DNA of 8,779 nucleotides, taken from the NCBI GenBank assembly GCA_910587905.1, contig CAJUOF010000080.1, forward strand, positions 1 through 8,779, given 5' to 3'. Position numbers and translations under genes: made by a program. This document shows, piece after piece, positions 1-6,120 of the stretch; the stretch's first letter is position 1; each line of letters starts with the position of its first letter. This DNA is from an uncultured Lachnospiraceae bacterium. Lineage in GTDB: Bacteria; Bacillota_A; Clostridia; Lachnospirales; Lachnospiraceae. The notes below the pieces were generated by a model. The model saw nothing but the letters and a program-made list of their open reading frames with translations. It was not told the origin of the DNA and searched no databases.

Positions 1-52
1 ACGGCGACCACCGAGATCTACACTCTTTCCCTACACGACGCTCTTCCGATCT
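1..52 (+). other. Illumina P5/TruSeq read-1 adapter (non-genomic)
   Basis: The first 52 bases match the Illumina universal P5/read-1 adapter, from ACGGCGACCACCGAGATC near its 5' end through CGCTCTTCCGATCT at 39-52. Only the first six bases of the standard oligo are missing. Genomic sequence begins at 53. The adapter is joined directly to the dhaK reading frame, so any protein prediction that crosses it is artificial. The match is from memory of the oligo but is long and exact. Confidence 0.98.
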
Positions 53-1024
53 GGCGGGCATGTCGATGCACTCTTTCAGCTCGTCGTCCAGCTTCATGAC
101 GGTCAGGGTTACGCCCATCATTTCCAGGGAGGTGAAGTAATTGCCCACATAGGCTTTGTAGACGGTGATTCCTTTTTCCGCCAGCAGTTCCTCTACCTTA
201 TTATATACGATGTATTGTTCCATGACGGGGGTGGCGCCCAGGCCGGATAAGAGGACCACGACCTCGTCGCCGGAAGCGAAAGGCAGGTCGGGGAGAATGA
301 TGTCCACCATCTCCGCAGCCATCTCGTCGGCCGTCTTCAGGGGTTCCACCTTGATGCCGGGTTCCCCGTGGTGGCCGATGCCGACCTCCATATTGCCGTC
401 CTCGATGGTGAAATTGGGATGTCCCACGGCGGGAATGGTGCAGGGGGCCGTGCCGATGCCTACGGAACGGGTGTTGTCAATGGCCTTCTGGGCGGCCGCA
501 ATGACGCCGTCCAGGTCCGCGCCCATGGCGGCCTTGGCACCGCCGACCTTCCACATCAGGACCTCGCCGGCCACGCCCCGCCGCTTCTCCAGCTCTGTCT
601 TGGGAGCGGAAGCGCAGTCGTCGTTGGCAACGACAGTCTTCACGGTGATGCCTTCCTTTTTGGCACTGCGGATGGCCATCTTGACGTTCATGTTGTCGCC
701 GGCGTAATTTCCGTACAGGCAGGCGACGCCTTTTCCGGAATCGGCCGCTTTCATGGCATCTAAGAATGCCTTTGCGGTGGGGGAGGAGAAAATCTCTCCC
801 GCTGCCACGGCGTCACAGAGATTTTTGCCGATGTATCCGATGAATGCAGGCTTGTGACCGGAGCCGCCGCCGGTCACGATGCCGACCTTGCCCTCCACGG
901 GGGCATTGACATATTTCAAAACTCTGGGATTGTCTGTGGCGGAGACCAGATTCTTGTTGGCCTTTACAAAACCTTTTAACATATCCTCTACTACGAAATC
1001 GGGGTTGTTTACGATTCTGTTCAT
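53..1024 (-). CDS. dhaK: Dihydroxyacetone-type kinase, substrate-binding subunit DhaK (3' end cut by adapter)
   Basis: Partial; 324 codons are present and the family is usually about 330 residues, so only the last few are missing. DhaK binds dihydroxyacetone or a related short ketose covalently as a hemiaminal; phosphate then comes from DhaL, with ATP or a PTS-linked DhaM. The start ATG at 1022-1024 follows AAAGGAG (1031-1037) by 6 nt. Visible marks are TGGGSGH (residues 51-57), GNYAGDNMN (105-113, with D110), NDDCASAP (134-141), KRRGVAGE (147-154), and GHHGEPG (217-223), where H219 is the expected hemiaminal histidine (E. coli His218). It is the last visible gene of the operon; dhaL would be expected next but lies past the edge. 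Because erythrulose kinases (LerK) and apulose kinases share this family, and the neighbours are sugar isomerases, the substrate may be a tetrulose or similar ketose, not glycerol-derived dihydroxyacetone. Family is certain, substrate is not. Confidence 0.95.
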
Positions 1025-1050
1025 AACATGCTCCTTTATCTTGTCATTCC

Positions 1051-1069
1051 CTGCGGCTGCTGGCCGCAG
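1051..1069 (-). repeat. Perfect hairpin in the rpiB-dhaK spacer
   Basis: Arms CTGCGGC (1051-1057) and GCCGCAG (1063-1069) are perfectly complementary across a 5-nt loop. No T-run follows on either strand, so it is not a classical terminator. It lies 14 nt upstream of the dhaK ribosome site and could act as an mRNA processing or stabilising element. It shares its CTGCGG/CCGCAG core with the hairpin at 1577-1598. Confidence 0.7.
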
Positions 1070-1096
1070 AGCTGTCATCTTCCTTTGGGAGAGGCT

Positions 1097-1549
1097 TTAC
1101 TTGCGATAAGAGGCGTCCACCTCGTTGATTCTGGCGACTTTGGGGGCGGAGCCGCCGCCGGCGAAGTCGCAGGTTAACCAAATGTCCACCAGATATTTTG
1201 CCAGCTCCACACCAATGACGCGCTCACCCATGCACATGATCTGGGCGTCGTTGCTCTTTCTGGAGCGTTCTGTGGAGAAGGGATCGTGGCAGACGGCGGC
1301 ACGGATGCCGGGAACCTTGTTGGCCGTGATGCACATGCCGATGCCGGTTCCGCAAACCAGGATGCCCCGGTCGTATTCGCCTCTGGCGACGGCCTCCGCC
1401 ACCTTCTGCGCCACGTCGGGATAGAGGATCACTTCGCCCTCGTCGGCCCCGAAATCATGGTATTCAATGCCTTCTTTTGAGTCCAGATGTTTCATGACAG
1501 CTACTTTCAGAGCATAAGCGGCTTCGTCACAGCCGATTGCAATTTTCAT
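1097..1549 (-). CDS. rpiB: RpiB/LacA/LacB-family sugar-phosphate isomerase (candidate D-erythrulose 4-phosphate isomerase)
   Basis: 150 residues, a normal RpiB length. The family interconverts aldose and ketose phosphates. The start chosen is ATG 1547-1549, giving MKIAIGCDEA as in family members; a TTG at 1586-1588 would add 13 residues but sits in a hairpin loop. The ribosome site is weak (GAGAA about 8 nt upstream). Visible marks are GCD (6-8), the catalytic CGTGIGM (66-72, with C66), NKVPGIRAA (77-85), SND (99-101), and VIGVELAKYLVDIWL (111-125). By recalled alignment, E. coli RpiB His10 (GCDH) is Glu9 here and His99 (SRQHND) is Ser99; these residues serve phosphate binding and ring opening. 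The catalytic cysteine is kept, so the enzyme is probably active on another, possibly acyclic, phosphate such as erythrulose 4-phosphate, as in DerI/EryI-type members. The substrate is inference; ribose 5-phosphate or another sugar phosphate remains possible. Confidence 0.93.
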   Translation of the reverse strand: MKIAIGCDEAAYALKVAVMKHLDSKEGIEYHDFGADEGEVILYPDVAQKVAEAVARGEYDRGILVCGTGIGMCITANKVPGIRAAVCHDPFSTERSRKSNDAQIMCMGERVIGVELAKYLVDIWLTCDFAGGGSAPKVARINEVDASYRK

Positions 1550-1576
1550 GGTCAGTTCTCGCTTTCTTTTTAAAAT

Positions 1577-1598
1577 GGCCTGCGGCAACCCGCAGGCC
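1577..1598 (-). terminator. Intercistronic hairpin, possible weak terminator or attenuator
   Basis: Arms GGCCTGCGG (1577-1585) and CCGCAGGCC (1590-1598) form a perfect 9-bp stem with a 4-nt loop in the spacer between the epimerase and rpiB. Read on the minus strand it is followed by ATTTTAAAAA, a short U-tract of four, so termination would be partial at best. It could lower rpiB and dhaK expression relative to the two upstream genes, or protect upstream mRNA from 3' decay. The structure is seen directly; the role is inferred. Confidence 0.5.
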
Positions 1599-1618
1599 GT
1601 AAGTATTACGTCGTTGTG

Positions 1619-2476
1619 TTACATTGCGTCAGCGATGGCTTTCAGGTTGGCAAGGCCGTCACGAGCCAGGTCCTCGCCGGTGGGGGCGAAGCTCCGCCAG
1701 ATGGCGCAGTTGCCGGAAAGCTCCTCAAAGCTGGGATCGAAGGACTCGATGACCAGGGGGCCGTCGTAGCCGATCTCGTGGACTGCCTGGAAGAATTCCT
1801 TAAAGGGCACCAGGCCGGTTCCGGGAATTCCTCTGTCGTTCTCGTTTACGTGGATGTAGCCCAGATATTCCTTGCCGCAGGTCTTCACGGCGCCGGCAAA
1901 GCTCTTCTCCTCGCGGATCATGTGGAAGCAGTCCAGATGAACCTTGATGTTGTCGCCGCCCACGTCCTTGCAGAATTTCACGGCATCCTCTGCGATATTG
2001 AGAAAATGGGTTTCAAACCGGTTGACGCACTCCACGCAGATGGTCACGTTTCCGGTCCCTTTTGCGTAAGCCGTGTTTTCTTTCATGCATTCCACGGCCC
2101 AGGCCCACTCCTGCTCCGTGCGGGGTTTTTTGGTGAGATATCCCCAGCCGGCATAGTTTACGCCGCCGAGGATGGGAGCGCCCAGGTAATTGCAGATGTC
2201 CACGCATTTCTTCATGGCTGCCACGGAAGCTTTTCTGATTTCCGGGTCGGGAGAAATGGGGTTGGTCTCCGGCGTCAGGGTCGTCGTGCACACGCAGTCG
2301 ATGCCGACCTTATCCAGTTCCGCTTTGACAGCTTCCGTGGGGAAGGTGAAAGGATTGGAGACGGCGAAATCAATGACCTCGAAGCCCATCTCTTTGGCCT
2401 TGGGAATGACCCAGAGGTCCTTCTCGCTGAAGCTTTCTGCCCAGATGAAGCTGTCCACGCCAAATTTAAAATACAT
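1619..2476 (-). CDS. D-tagatose/D-psicose 3-epimerase family TIM-barrel sugar isomerase
   Basis: 285 residues, normal for the xylose isomerase-like TIM-barrel (AP endonuclease 2 fold) group. Members act on free or phosphorylated ketoses through a metal-bound enediolate across C2-C3. The metal ligands line up with Agrobacterium D-psicose 3-epimerase (E152, D185, H211, E246) as E149, D182, H209 and E244. The active-site residues E155 (in VNRFE, 151-155), H185 (LDCFHM, 181-186) and R215 also match. GYDGPLVIESF (236-246) is the typical C-terminal signature. ATG 2474-2476 follows GGAGG (2484-2488) by 7 nt. Between a PMI-like cupin and an RpiB isomerase, with DhaK downstream, it could be an L-erythrulose 1-phosphate isomerase (LerI, same superfamily), a free ketose 3-epimerase, or an apiose isomerase. 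The fold and metal site are secure; the substrate is not. Confidence 0.92.
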   Translation of the reverse strand: MYFKFGVDSFIWAESFSEKDLWVIPKAKEMGFEVIDFAVSNPFTFPTEAVKAELDKVGIDCVCTTTLTPETNPISPDPEIRKASVAAMKKCVDICNYLGAPILGGVNYAGWGYLTKKPRTEQEWAWAVECMKENTAYAKGTGNVTICVECVNRFETHFLNIAEDAVKFCKDVGGDNIKVHLDCFHMIREEKSFAGAVKTCGKEYLGYIHVNENDRGIPGTGLVPFKEFFQAVHEIGYDGPLVIESFDPSFEELSGNCAIWRSFAPTGEDLARDGLANLKAIADAM

Positions 2477-2543
2477 AAGTTATCCTCCAAATCATGTCTG
2501 ATGGACCAGGTTGTGTTTGATGTATGGGTCCATGTACTGTGGA

Positions 2544-3746
2544 TTAAACGGTTGCAGGTACGTCGGGGTTGTTGTTGGCAAAGTTCTGCAAAACAACCAG
2601 GGGTTCGTAGGAGCTTCCGTTGGTGATCTTCACGCCCTTCTTTGCGGCGGCTTCGGAGACGAAGAACTCGTCCGCAGTCAGGTCCTCGTAGCGGACCATC
2701 TCGGGAGCCTGACACTCGAATTTGCCGAAGGTTCCGTGGCCCTGGGAGATCACCGCGCAGTAGCAGGCGGCGTCTGTCAGCACGTAGCTCTGTCCCGGAA
2801 GGACGGTGACTTCTTTCGCGGCAACCCACTCGTTGGCGTAGGCAACCCATTTCTCGACGGCGGCTTCGGATTCCTGACGGACCTTCGGCGCACGGAAATA
2901 AGTCTCCTTGTAGTCGGGACGGGTGCTTTCCTCCCAGTCAATCTGATTGAAGATGGCCTCCAGGTCGTCCTTCTCCTCCTCAGGAGCACAGTCGGTCAGC
3001 ATGTTGTGAGGGTTCACCTCGCCCATGGTGACATTCTCCATGATGGTGTTCACGTCGCTGTTCCACTGAGGCTCATAGGTCACCAGGGAGGCGGGGGCAT
3101 GAATGACTCCGGCGGGGGTGTACCAGCCGGTGCCGAGCTGAATCCGGTAAGCTCTGGAGAGCTCAGTGATCCTGGTATCTTTCACGTCATAATTCTTCAG
3201 GCATTCCATGACCTCTTCCTTGGTGGTGGAGGGATCGAAGCCGAAGTAGGTGAGAGGGAATCTTCCTAAATAAGAGGCATTGTACTGGGGCGGGAAGTAG
3301 TAAGCTTCGGGTTTTCCGTGCATGCCGATCTTGTTGGCCTTCTCCTCCGTCAGGTGGAGATGATGGAACAGGGGCTTGTCATAATCGTACAGCTTGGCGA
3401 AGGTGGGCCAGGTGCCGTATTTCTCCATCAGAGCGTCGCCGATCAGGTCTGCCCCCAGCTCTTCGACGAAATCCTTGAACAGCTCTTTCGCCTTGGAAGC
3501 CCGGTCCACGAGAACATAGCTCATGCCTTCCGTTTCGCCGGTTTTGGGGCCGTTTAACGCCTTGGCGAGGGAGCCAAGCCACCGCTCGCAGATGCCGCCG
3601 CGGTCCATTCCCAGGGCGAAGTAATCGTCGGGATGCAGTCTCAGCCTGCGGCCGGGCTCGTTGAATCCACGGGGAACCCAGGTAGGGGTCAGTTGAAGGA
3701 CGCCCTCACCGTCTTCAAACACTTTGCGAATCGTTTCTTTTGACAA
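2544..3746 (-). CDS. Mannose-6-phosphate-isomerase-like cupin protein, putative sugar isomerase
   Basis: 400 residues and the first gene of the operon. The start is TTG (3744-3746), placed 7 nt after the strong ribosome site AAAGGAGGG (3754-3762); no ATG or GTG is available nearby. The first cupin-like motif is HHLHL (128-132) followed by GKPEAYYFPP (144-153), resembling the QxH...E metal site of type I phosphomannose isomerases (candidate ligands H129/H131 and E147). The second is TGWYTPAGVIHAP (206-218), with H216 as the expected further ligand and E225 nearby. A third beta-rich stretch, VTVLPGQSYVLTD (313-325) to GTFGKFEC (338-345), fits a C-terminal cupin domain. The N-terminal RRLRLHPDD (33-41) and GGICERWLGS (50-59) are conserved-looking, but I cannot assign them a role. 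An aldose-ketose isomerase for a short or unusual sugar is the best guess from context. A non-catalytic sugar-binding cupin cannot be excluded, and I know of no characterised close relative. Confidence 0.8.
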   Translation of the reverse strand: MSKETIRKVFEDGEGVLQLTPTWVPRGFNEPGRRLRLHPDDYFALGMDRGGICERWLGSLAKALNGPKTGETEGMSYVLVDRASKAKELFKDFVEELGADLIGDALMEKYGTWPTFAKLYDYDKPLFHHLHLTEEKANKIGMHGKPEAYYFPPQYNASYLGRFPLTYFGFDPSTTKEEVMECLKNYDVKDTRITELSRAYRIQLGTGWYTPAGVIHAPASLVTYEPQWNSDVNTIMENVTMGEVNPHNMLTDCAPEEEKDDLEAIFNQIDWEESTRPDYKETYFRAPKVRQESEAAVEKWVAYANEWVAAKEVTVLPGQSYVLTDAACYCAVISQGHGTFGKFECQAPEMVRYEDLTADEFFVSEAAAKKGVKITNGSSYEPLVVLQNFANNNPDVPATV

Positions 3747-3780
3747 AACAGTACCCTCCTTTATTTTTGAAAAATTTACA

Positions 3781-3792
3781 TTGTGAACACAA
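3781..3792. promoter_or_regulatory. Inverted repeat in the sugar-operon leader, possible operator
   Basis: TTGTG (3781-3785) and CACAA (3788-3792) form a perfect inverted repeat around AA. It lies between the predicted promoter and the cupin gene start, about 40 nt downstream of the predicted transcription start, where a repressor would act as a roadblock. It is short and could occur by chance. Confidence 0.35.
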
Positions 3793-3829
3793 AAACAGAA
3801 GATTGCGCGATTTGGTAATATTGCAACAC

Positions 3830-3845
3830 AATCTAGTTATAGATT
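3830..3845. promoter_or_regulatory. Inverted repeat over the sugar-operon -10 region, possible operator
   Basis: AATCTA (3830-3835) and TAGATT (3840-3845) are perfect inverted arms across GTTA. The right arm overlaps the predicted -10 hexamer at 3841-3846, a usual place for a repressor site. No regulator gene is visible in the operon itself, so the cognate protein is unknown. Confidence 0.35.
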
Positions 3846-3869
3846 ACACTCTAGAAAAAAAAATGTCAA
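3841..3869 (-). promoter_or_regulatory. Sigma-A type promoter of the sugar operon
   Basis: On the minus strand TTGACA (3864-3869) is a perfect -35 box, followed after 17 nt by TAATCT (3841-3846) as -10 box. The spacer holds a run of nine T. Transcription would start near 3834 and give a leader of about 85 nt before the cupin gene. The -35 is excellent and the -10 is weak, which fits an activated or regulated promoter. It lies just downstream of the terminator of the preceding CorC gene, so the operon is a separate unit. Confidence 0.65.
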
Positions 3870-3977
3870 GATAGAACAGTCATTTTTCACATGAAACGAG
3901 GGAAAAAATTGTTCATAATTACTAATGAGATTTTTTCTCTCATAAAATGGGTTTTGGAAATATATAGAAATGATGTG

Positions 3978-4012
3978 AAAAAAGCAAGACCACCGGAGCA
4001 ATGGTGGCCTTG
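3978..4012 (-). terminator. Intrinsic terminator of the CorC/HlyC-type gene
   Basis: Read on the minus strand, CAAGGCCACC (4003-4012) pairs with GGTGGTCTTG (3985-3994) as a 10-bp stem with one G-U pair and an 8-nt loop. It is followed by C and six T (3978-3983). It begins 11 nt after the stop codon of the gene at 4024-5295 and separates it from the sugar operon. Confidence 0.9.
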
Positions 4013-4023
4013 ATAAAAAATTT

Positions 4024-5295
4024 TTATTCTTTTTCGTCTTCTTCCGGTTCTGGCAGATACATTTTTACCCACTCGATCCGGTTTTTGTTCATGACCTCCA
4101 CCACGAAGCGAATGTTCTGGCAGATGACGCTTTCTTTGGCGATGGGGACGTGGTCCAGCTCGCCGATGATCAAGCCGCCCACGGAATCGTAGTCTTCGGA
4201 GGAAAGGGTAAGTTCCAGAGCGTCGTTGATGTCGTCCAGCTTCATGGAGCCCTCGACCCGGTATTCCCGCTCCCCGATCTTCTGAAGGCTCTTCAGCTCG
4301 TCTTCGTCGTATTCGTCGCGGATTTCTCCGACGATCTCTTCCAGCAAGTCCTCCAAGGTCACGAGACCGGCGGTGGCGCCGTATTCGTCCAGCACGATGG
4401 CAAGGCTCATGGAGTTCTGACGCATGTCAATGAAAAGCTCGGAGGTCTTTTTAAACTCGTAAGTAAAATAAGCTTCCCGCAGGTAATCCTGAAGGCGGAA
4501 GGGCGTGTCTTTTTTGTAAAAGAGCAGATCCTTCATATTTATAATGCCGATCACATTGTCGGTAGTATCGCGATATACAGGAATGCGGGTGAACATGCTT
4601 TCCCGGTAAATCTCTAAGAGCTCGTCATAAGTTGCGTCCTCACGGGCGAACACCATGTGAATGCGGGGAACCATGACATCCTTGGCCTGGGCGTCCCCAA
4701 AATCGACCACGTTGTTGATCATCTTCCGCTCTTCGCTTTCGATGACTCCTTCTTCGTGGCTGACGTCCACGATGGTGCGAAGTTCTTTCTCCGTAATGGT
4801 GTCGGCTTTGGCGTCGGGATCCACCTGCATCAGGCGCAAAAATCCTCTCGCTAGCTGGTTAACGATGAAGATCACCGGAGTCAACAGCTTCATCAGAAGG
4901 GAGATGACCCCCGCCATCTTGAGGGCCATGGATTCGGCTTTCAGAGTAGCCATGGTCTTGGGGGAGATTTCGCCGAAGATCAGGATCAGCAGGGTGATGA
5001 TGCCGGTGGCGATGCCCACATAGGCGTTGCCGAATTTTTTGATGACCAGGGTGGTGATCAGGGAGGAAGCGCTTAGGTTTACCACGTTGTTCCCGATCAG
5101 GATCGCACTGAGCATCTTGCCCTTGTTGCTGATGACTCGCTCCAGGGTGAGGGCCCGCTTGTTCCCTTCTTCGATCAGGGTTCGGATCCGCACGTGGCTG
5201 ATGGTTAAGAGCGCCGTTTCCGCAGAAGAGAAAAAGGCGGATAAGAATAATAAGACAATGAGGCTGACAATCTGTATGACGTCACTTGGGTCCAA
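4024..5295 (-). CDS. CNNM/CorC (HlyC-type) transmembrane protein with CBS pair
   Basis: 423 residues, full length. The CNNM (DUF21) domain spans about residues 1-190, with hydrophobic segments near 6-26, 61-85, 92-114 and 128-152 and the conserved GEISPKT (108-114). A CBS pair follows (about 205-325, with VMVPR at 207-211 and VLDEYGATAGLVTLEDLLEEIVGEI across 301-325). The C-terminal CorC_HlyC domain covers about 340-415. Proteins of this family are linked to Mg2+ (Co2+) export or homeostasis; the old name hemolysin does not describe the usual role. The start is TTG (5293-5295) after AGGAGAG with a 9-nt T-rich spacer. It has its own promoter and terminator, so it is monocistronic and unrelated in function to the sugar operon. 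The acidic C-terminal tail EPEEDEKE is not diagnostic. Confidence 0.94.
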   Translation of the reverse strand: MDPSDVIQIVSLIVLLFLSAFFSSAETALLTISHVRIRTLIEEGNKRALTLERVISNKGKMLSAILIGNNVVNLSASSLITTLVIKKFGNAYVGIATGIITLLILIFGEISPKTMATLKAESMALKMAGVISLLMKLLTPVIFIVNQLARGFLRLMQVDPDAKADTITEKELRTIVDVSHEEGVIESEERKMINNVVDFGDAQAKDVMVPRIHMVFAREDATYDELLEIYRESMFTRIPVYRDTTDNVIGIINMKDLLFYKKDTPFRLQDYLREAYFTYEFKKTSELFIDMRQNSMSLAIVLDEYGATAGLVTLEDLLEEIVGEIRDEYDEDELKSLQKIGEREYRVEGSMKLDDINDALELTLSSEDYDSVGGLIIGELDHVPIAKESVICQNIRFVVEVMNKNRIEWVKMYLPEPEEDEKE

Positions 5296-5332
5296 AAAAA
5301 ATCACTCTCCTAAACGTTATTATATGGAAATG

Positions 5333-5361
5333 ATTGTACAATATTGTCATGCGGCTGTCAA
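5333..5361 (-). promoter_or_regulatory. Strong sigma-A promoter of the CorC/HlyC-type gene, with overlapping palindromes
   Basis: On the minus strand TTGACA (5356-5361) is followed after exactly 17 nt by TACAAT (5333-5338), a near-consensus promoter. Transcription would start near 5326, giving a leader of about 30 nt to the TTG start. Two perfect 10-bp palindromes overlap each other here, ATTGTACAAT (5333-5342, covering the -10) and ACAATATTGT (5338-5347), so a repressor site is possible. Confidence 0.85.
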
Positions 5362-5420
5362 GAAAATCACTGTTTTCGTTGGGACTTTCTGCCGGGACTC
5401 AAAGAGTTCGACATGGTTGA

Positions 5421-5802
5421 TCGCCGGCGGAAAAGCTTGAAGTGTCGGTCAGGACGATTTACAGGGATGTCGACGCTTTGAGTGCGGCCGGCATTCCCGT
5501 TTATGCGGAGGCAGGCAGAAACGGCAGGATTCGCCTGATGCATGAGTTTGTCCTGGACAAAGCCGTGTTGTCCAAGCAGGAGAAGCGGGAGATTCTTGCA
5601 GCCTTGCAAGCTTGCCTAAAAGGCGAAGGCGTGGTATCTGAAAGCCTTTTGCACGGAGAGACAGGACTGGCGCATGTTCAAGTCCTTCGGAACGCAAATG
5701 GAGATCTTTTCCCCGGCCTGCCTGAGAGAGGCCGCAGCCGAAGCGGCAAGGGAAATTAAGGAAGATGAAAGAGAGAGAGCAGAGGTTTTATCAGTGCTGT
5801 AG
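5421..5802 (+). pseudogene. Remnant of a YafY-type HTH/WYL transcriptional regulator
   Basis: The frame from 5421 reads SPAEKLEVSVRTIYRDVDAL and continues through AAGIPVYAEAGRNGRIRL and the sequence LDKAVLSKQEKREILAAL. This is the second half of the winged-helix domain and the linker typical of WYL regulators. A TGA at 5418-5420 and no recognisable first helix upstream show that the N-terminus is lost. From about 5620 homology fades. At 5665-5802, in a different frame, the text DWRMFKSFGTQMEIFSP then CLREAAAEAAREI resembles the family's C-terminal WCX end (SFGxxxEVLxPxxLR). Most of the roughly 300-residue protein, including the WYL core, is therefore deleted and a frameshift separates the two ends. 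An open frame of 105 codons from GTG 5442 exists, but its tail is frameshifted. It is read divergently from the CorC-type gene. A functional mini-protein is unlikely but not excluded. Confidence 0.8.
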
Positions 5803-6049
5803 GATGCCCGTGGGAGATACGGATGAGTTGTATGGGATGAACGCCGACGGAAGTAAAAATGACGAATTCTGTAAGTATTGTTTTGAAAACGGTAGATTTA
5901 CGTTCCAGGGCACGATGGAAGAACTGATTGAGGTATGTGTCCCCAATATAGCGGCTGCCAATCCGGACATGAGCGAGGATGAGGCGAGGCGGATCATGCG
6001 GGAATGTTTCCCGACGTTAAAACACTGGAACGGGTACACCGGCCGGTAA
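5765..6049 (+). CDS. Small putative zinc-ribbon protein
   Basis: 94 residues, resembling the putative zinc ribbon family (Pfam zn_ribbon_2 type) of about 85-95 residues. Recognisable blocks are MPVGDTDELYG (14-24), NADGSKNDEFCKYC (26-39), FTFQGTMEELIEVCVP (45-60) and the C-terminal FPTLKHW (82-88). The second cysteine pair C36/C39 is intact. The first is C11-C12 in YQCCRMP, where many relatives have CQSCGMP, so the first metal ligand is shifted or replaced. The function is unknown; the family often stands near regulators or detox genes. ATG 5765-5767 overlaps the last 38 nt of the regulator remnant. The AAGGA just upstream is too close for ideal spacing, so translation may once have been coupled to the now broken gene. 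Confidence 0.82.
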   Translation: MKEREQRFYQCCRMPVGDTDELYGMNADGSKNDEFCKYCFENGRFTFQGTMEELIEVCVPNIAAANPDMSEDEARRIMRECFPTLKHWNGYTGR

Positions 6050-6120
6050 ATGTAGGGAAGAATGCTCTTCTCCGGGGATTTATGAAAATTATGAAAACAG
6101 GAAGCCCTTTTTGTTTACGT

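Noticed and set aside
165..763. Two plus-strand frames over the first kilobase
   Set aside because: Both are antisense to dhaK, which carries clear family motifs and a good ribosome site.
2501..2533. Inverted repeat ATGGACC/GGTCCAT in the cupin-epimerase spacer
   Set aside because: The 19-nt loop is long, the stem short, and it lacks the CTGCGG core of the other two spacer hairpins.
1616..2626. Long open frame of 336 codons on the plus strand
   Set aside because: It lies antisense over the epimerase gene and the end of the cupin gene, has no family-like motifs, and is explained by codon bias of the real minus-strand genes.
2511..3269. Plus-strand open frame of 252 codons
   Set aside because: Antisense shadow of the cupin gene; low-complexity Gly/Val/His-rich translation and no ribosome site.
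3925..3943. Inverted repeat ATGAGA/TCTCAT in the AT-rich stretch between the CorC terminator and the sugar promoter
   Set aside because: Short stem without U-tract or promoter alignment; probably chance in AT-rich sequence.
6055..6072. Hairpin GGGAAGA/TCTTCTC after the zinc-ribbon gene
   Set aside because: Seven pairs with one G-U but no T-run follows, so it is not supported as a terminator.
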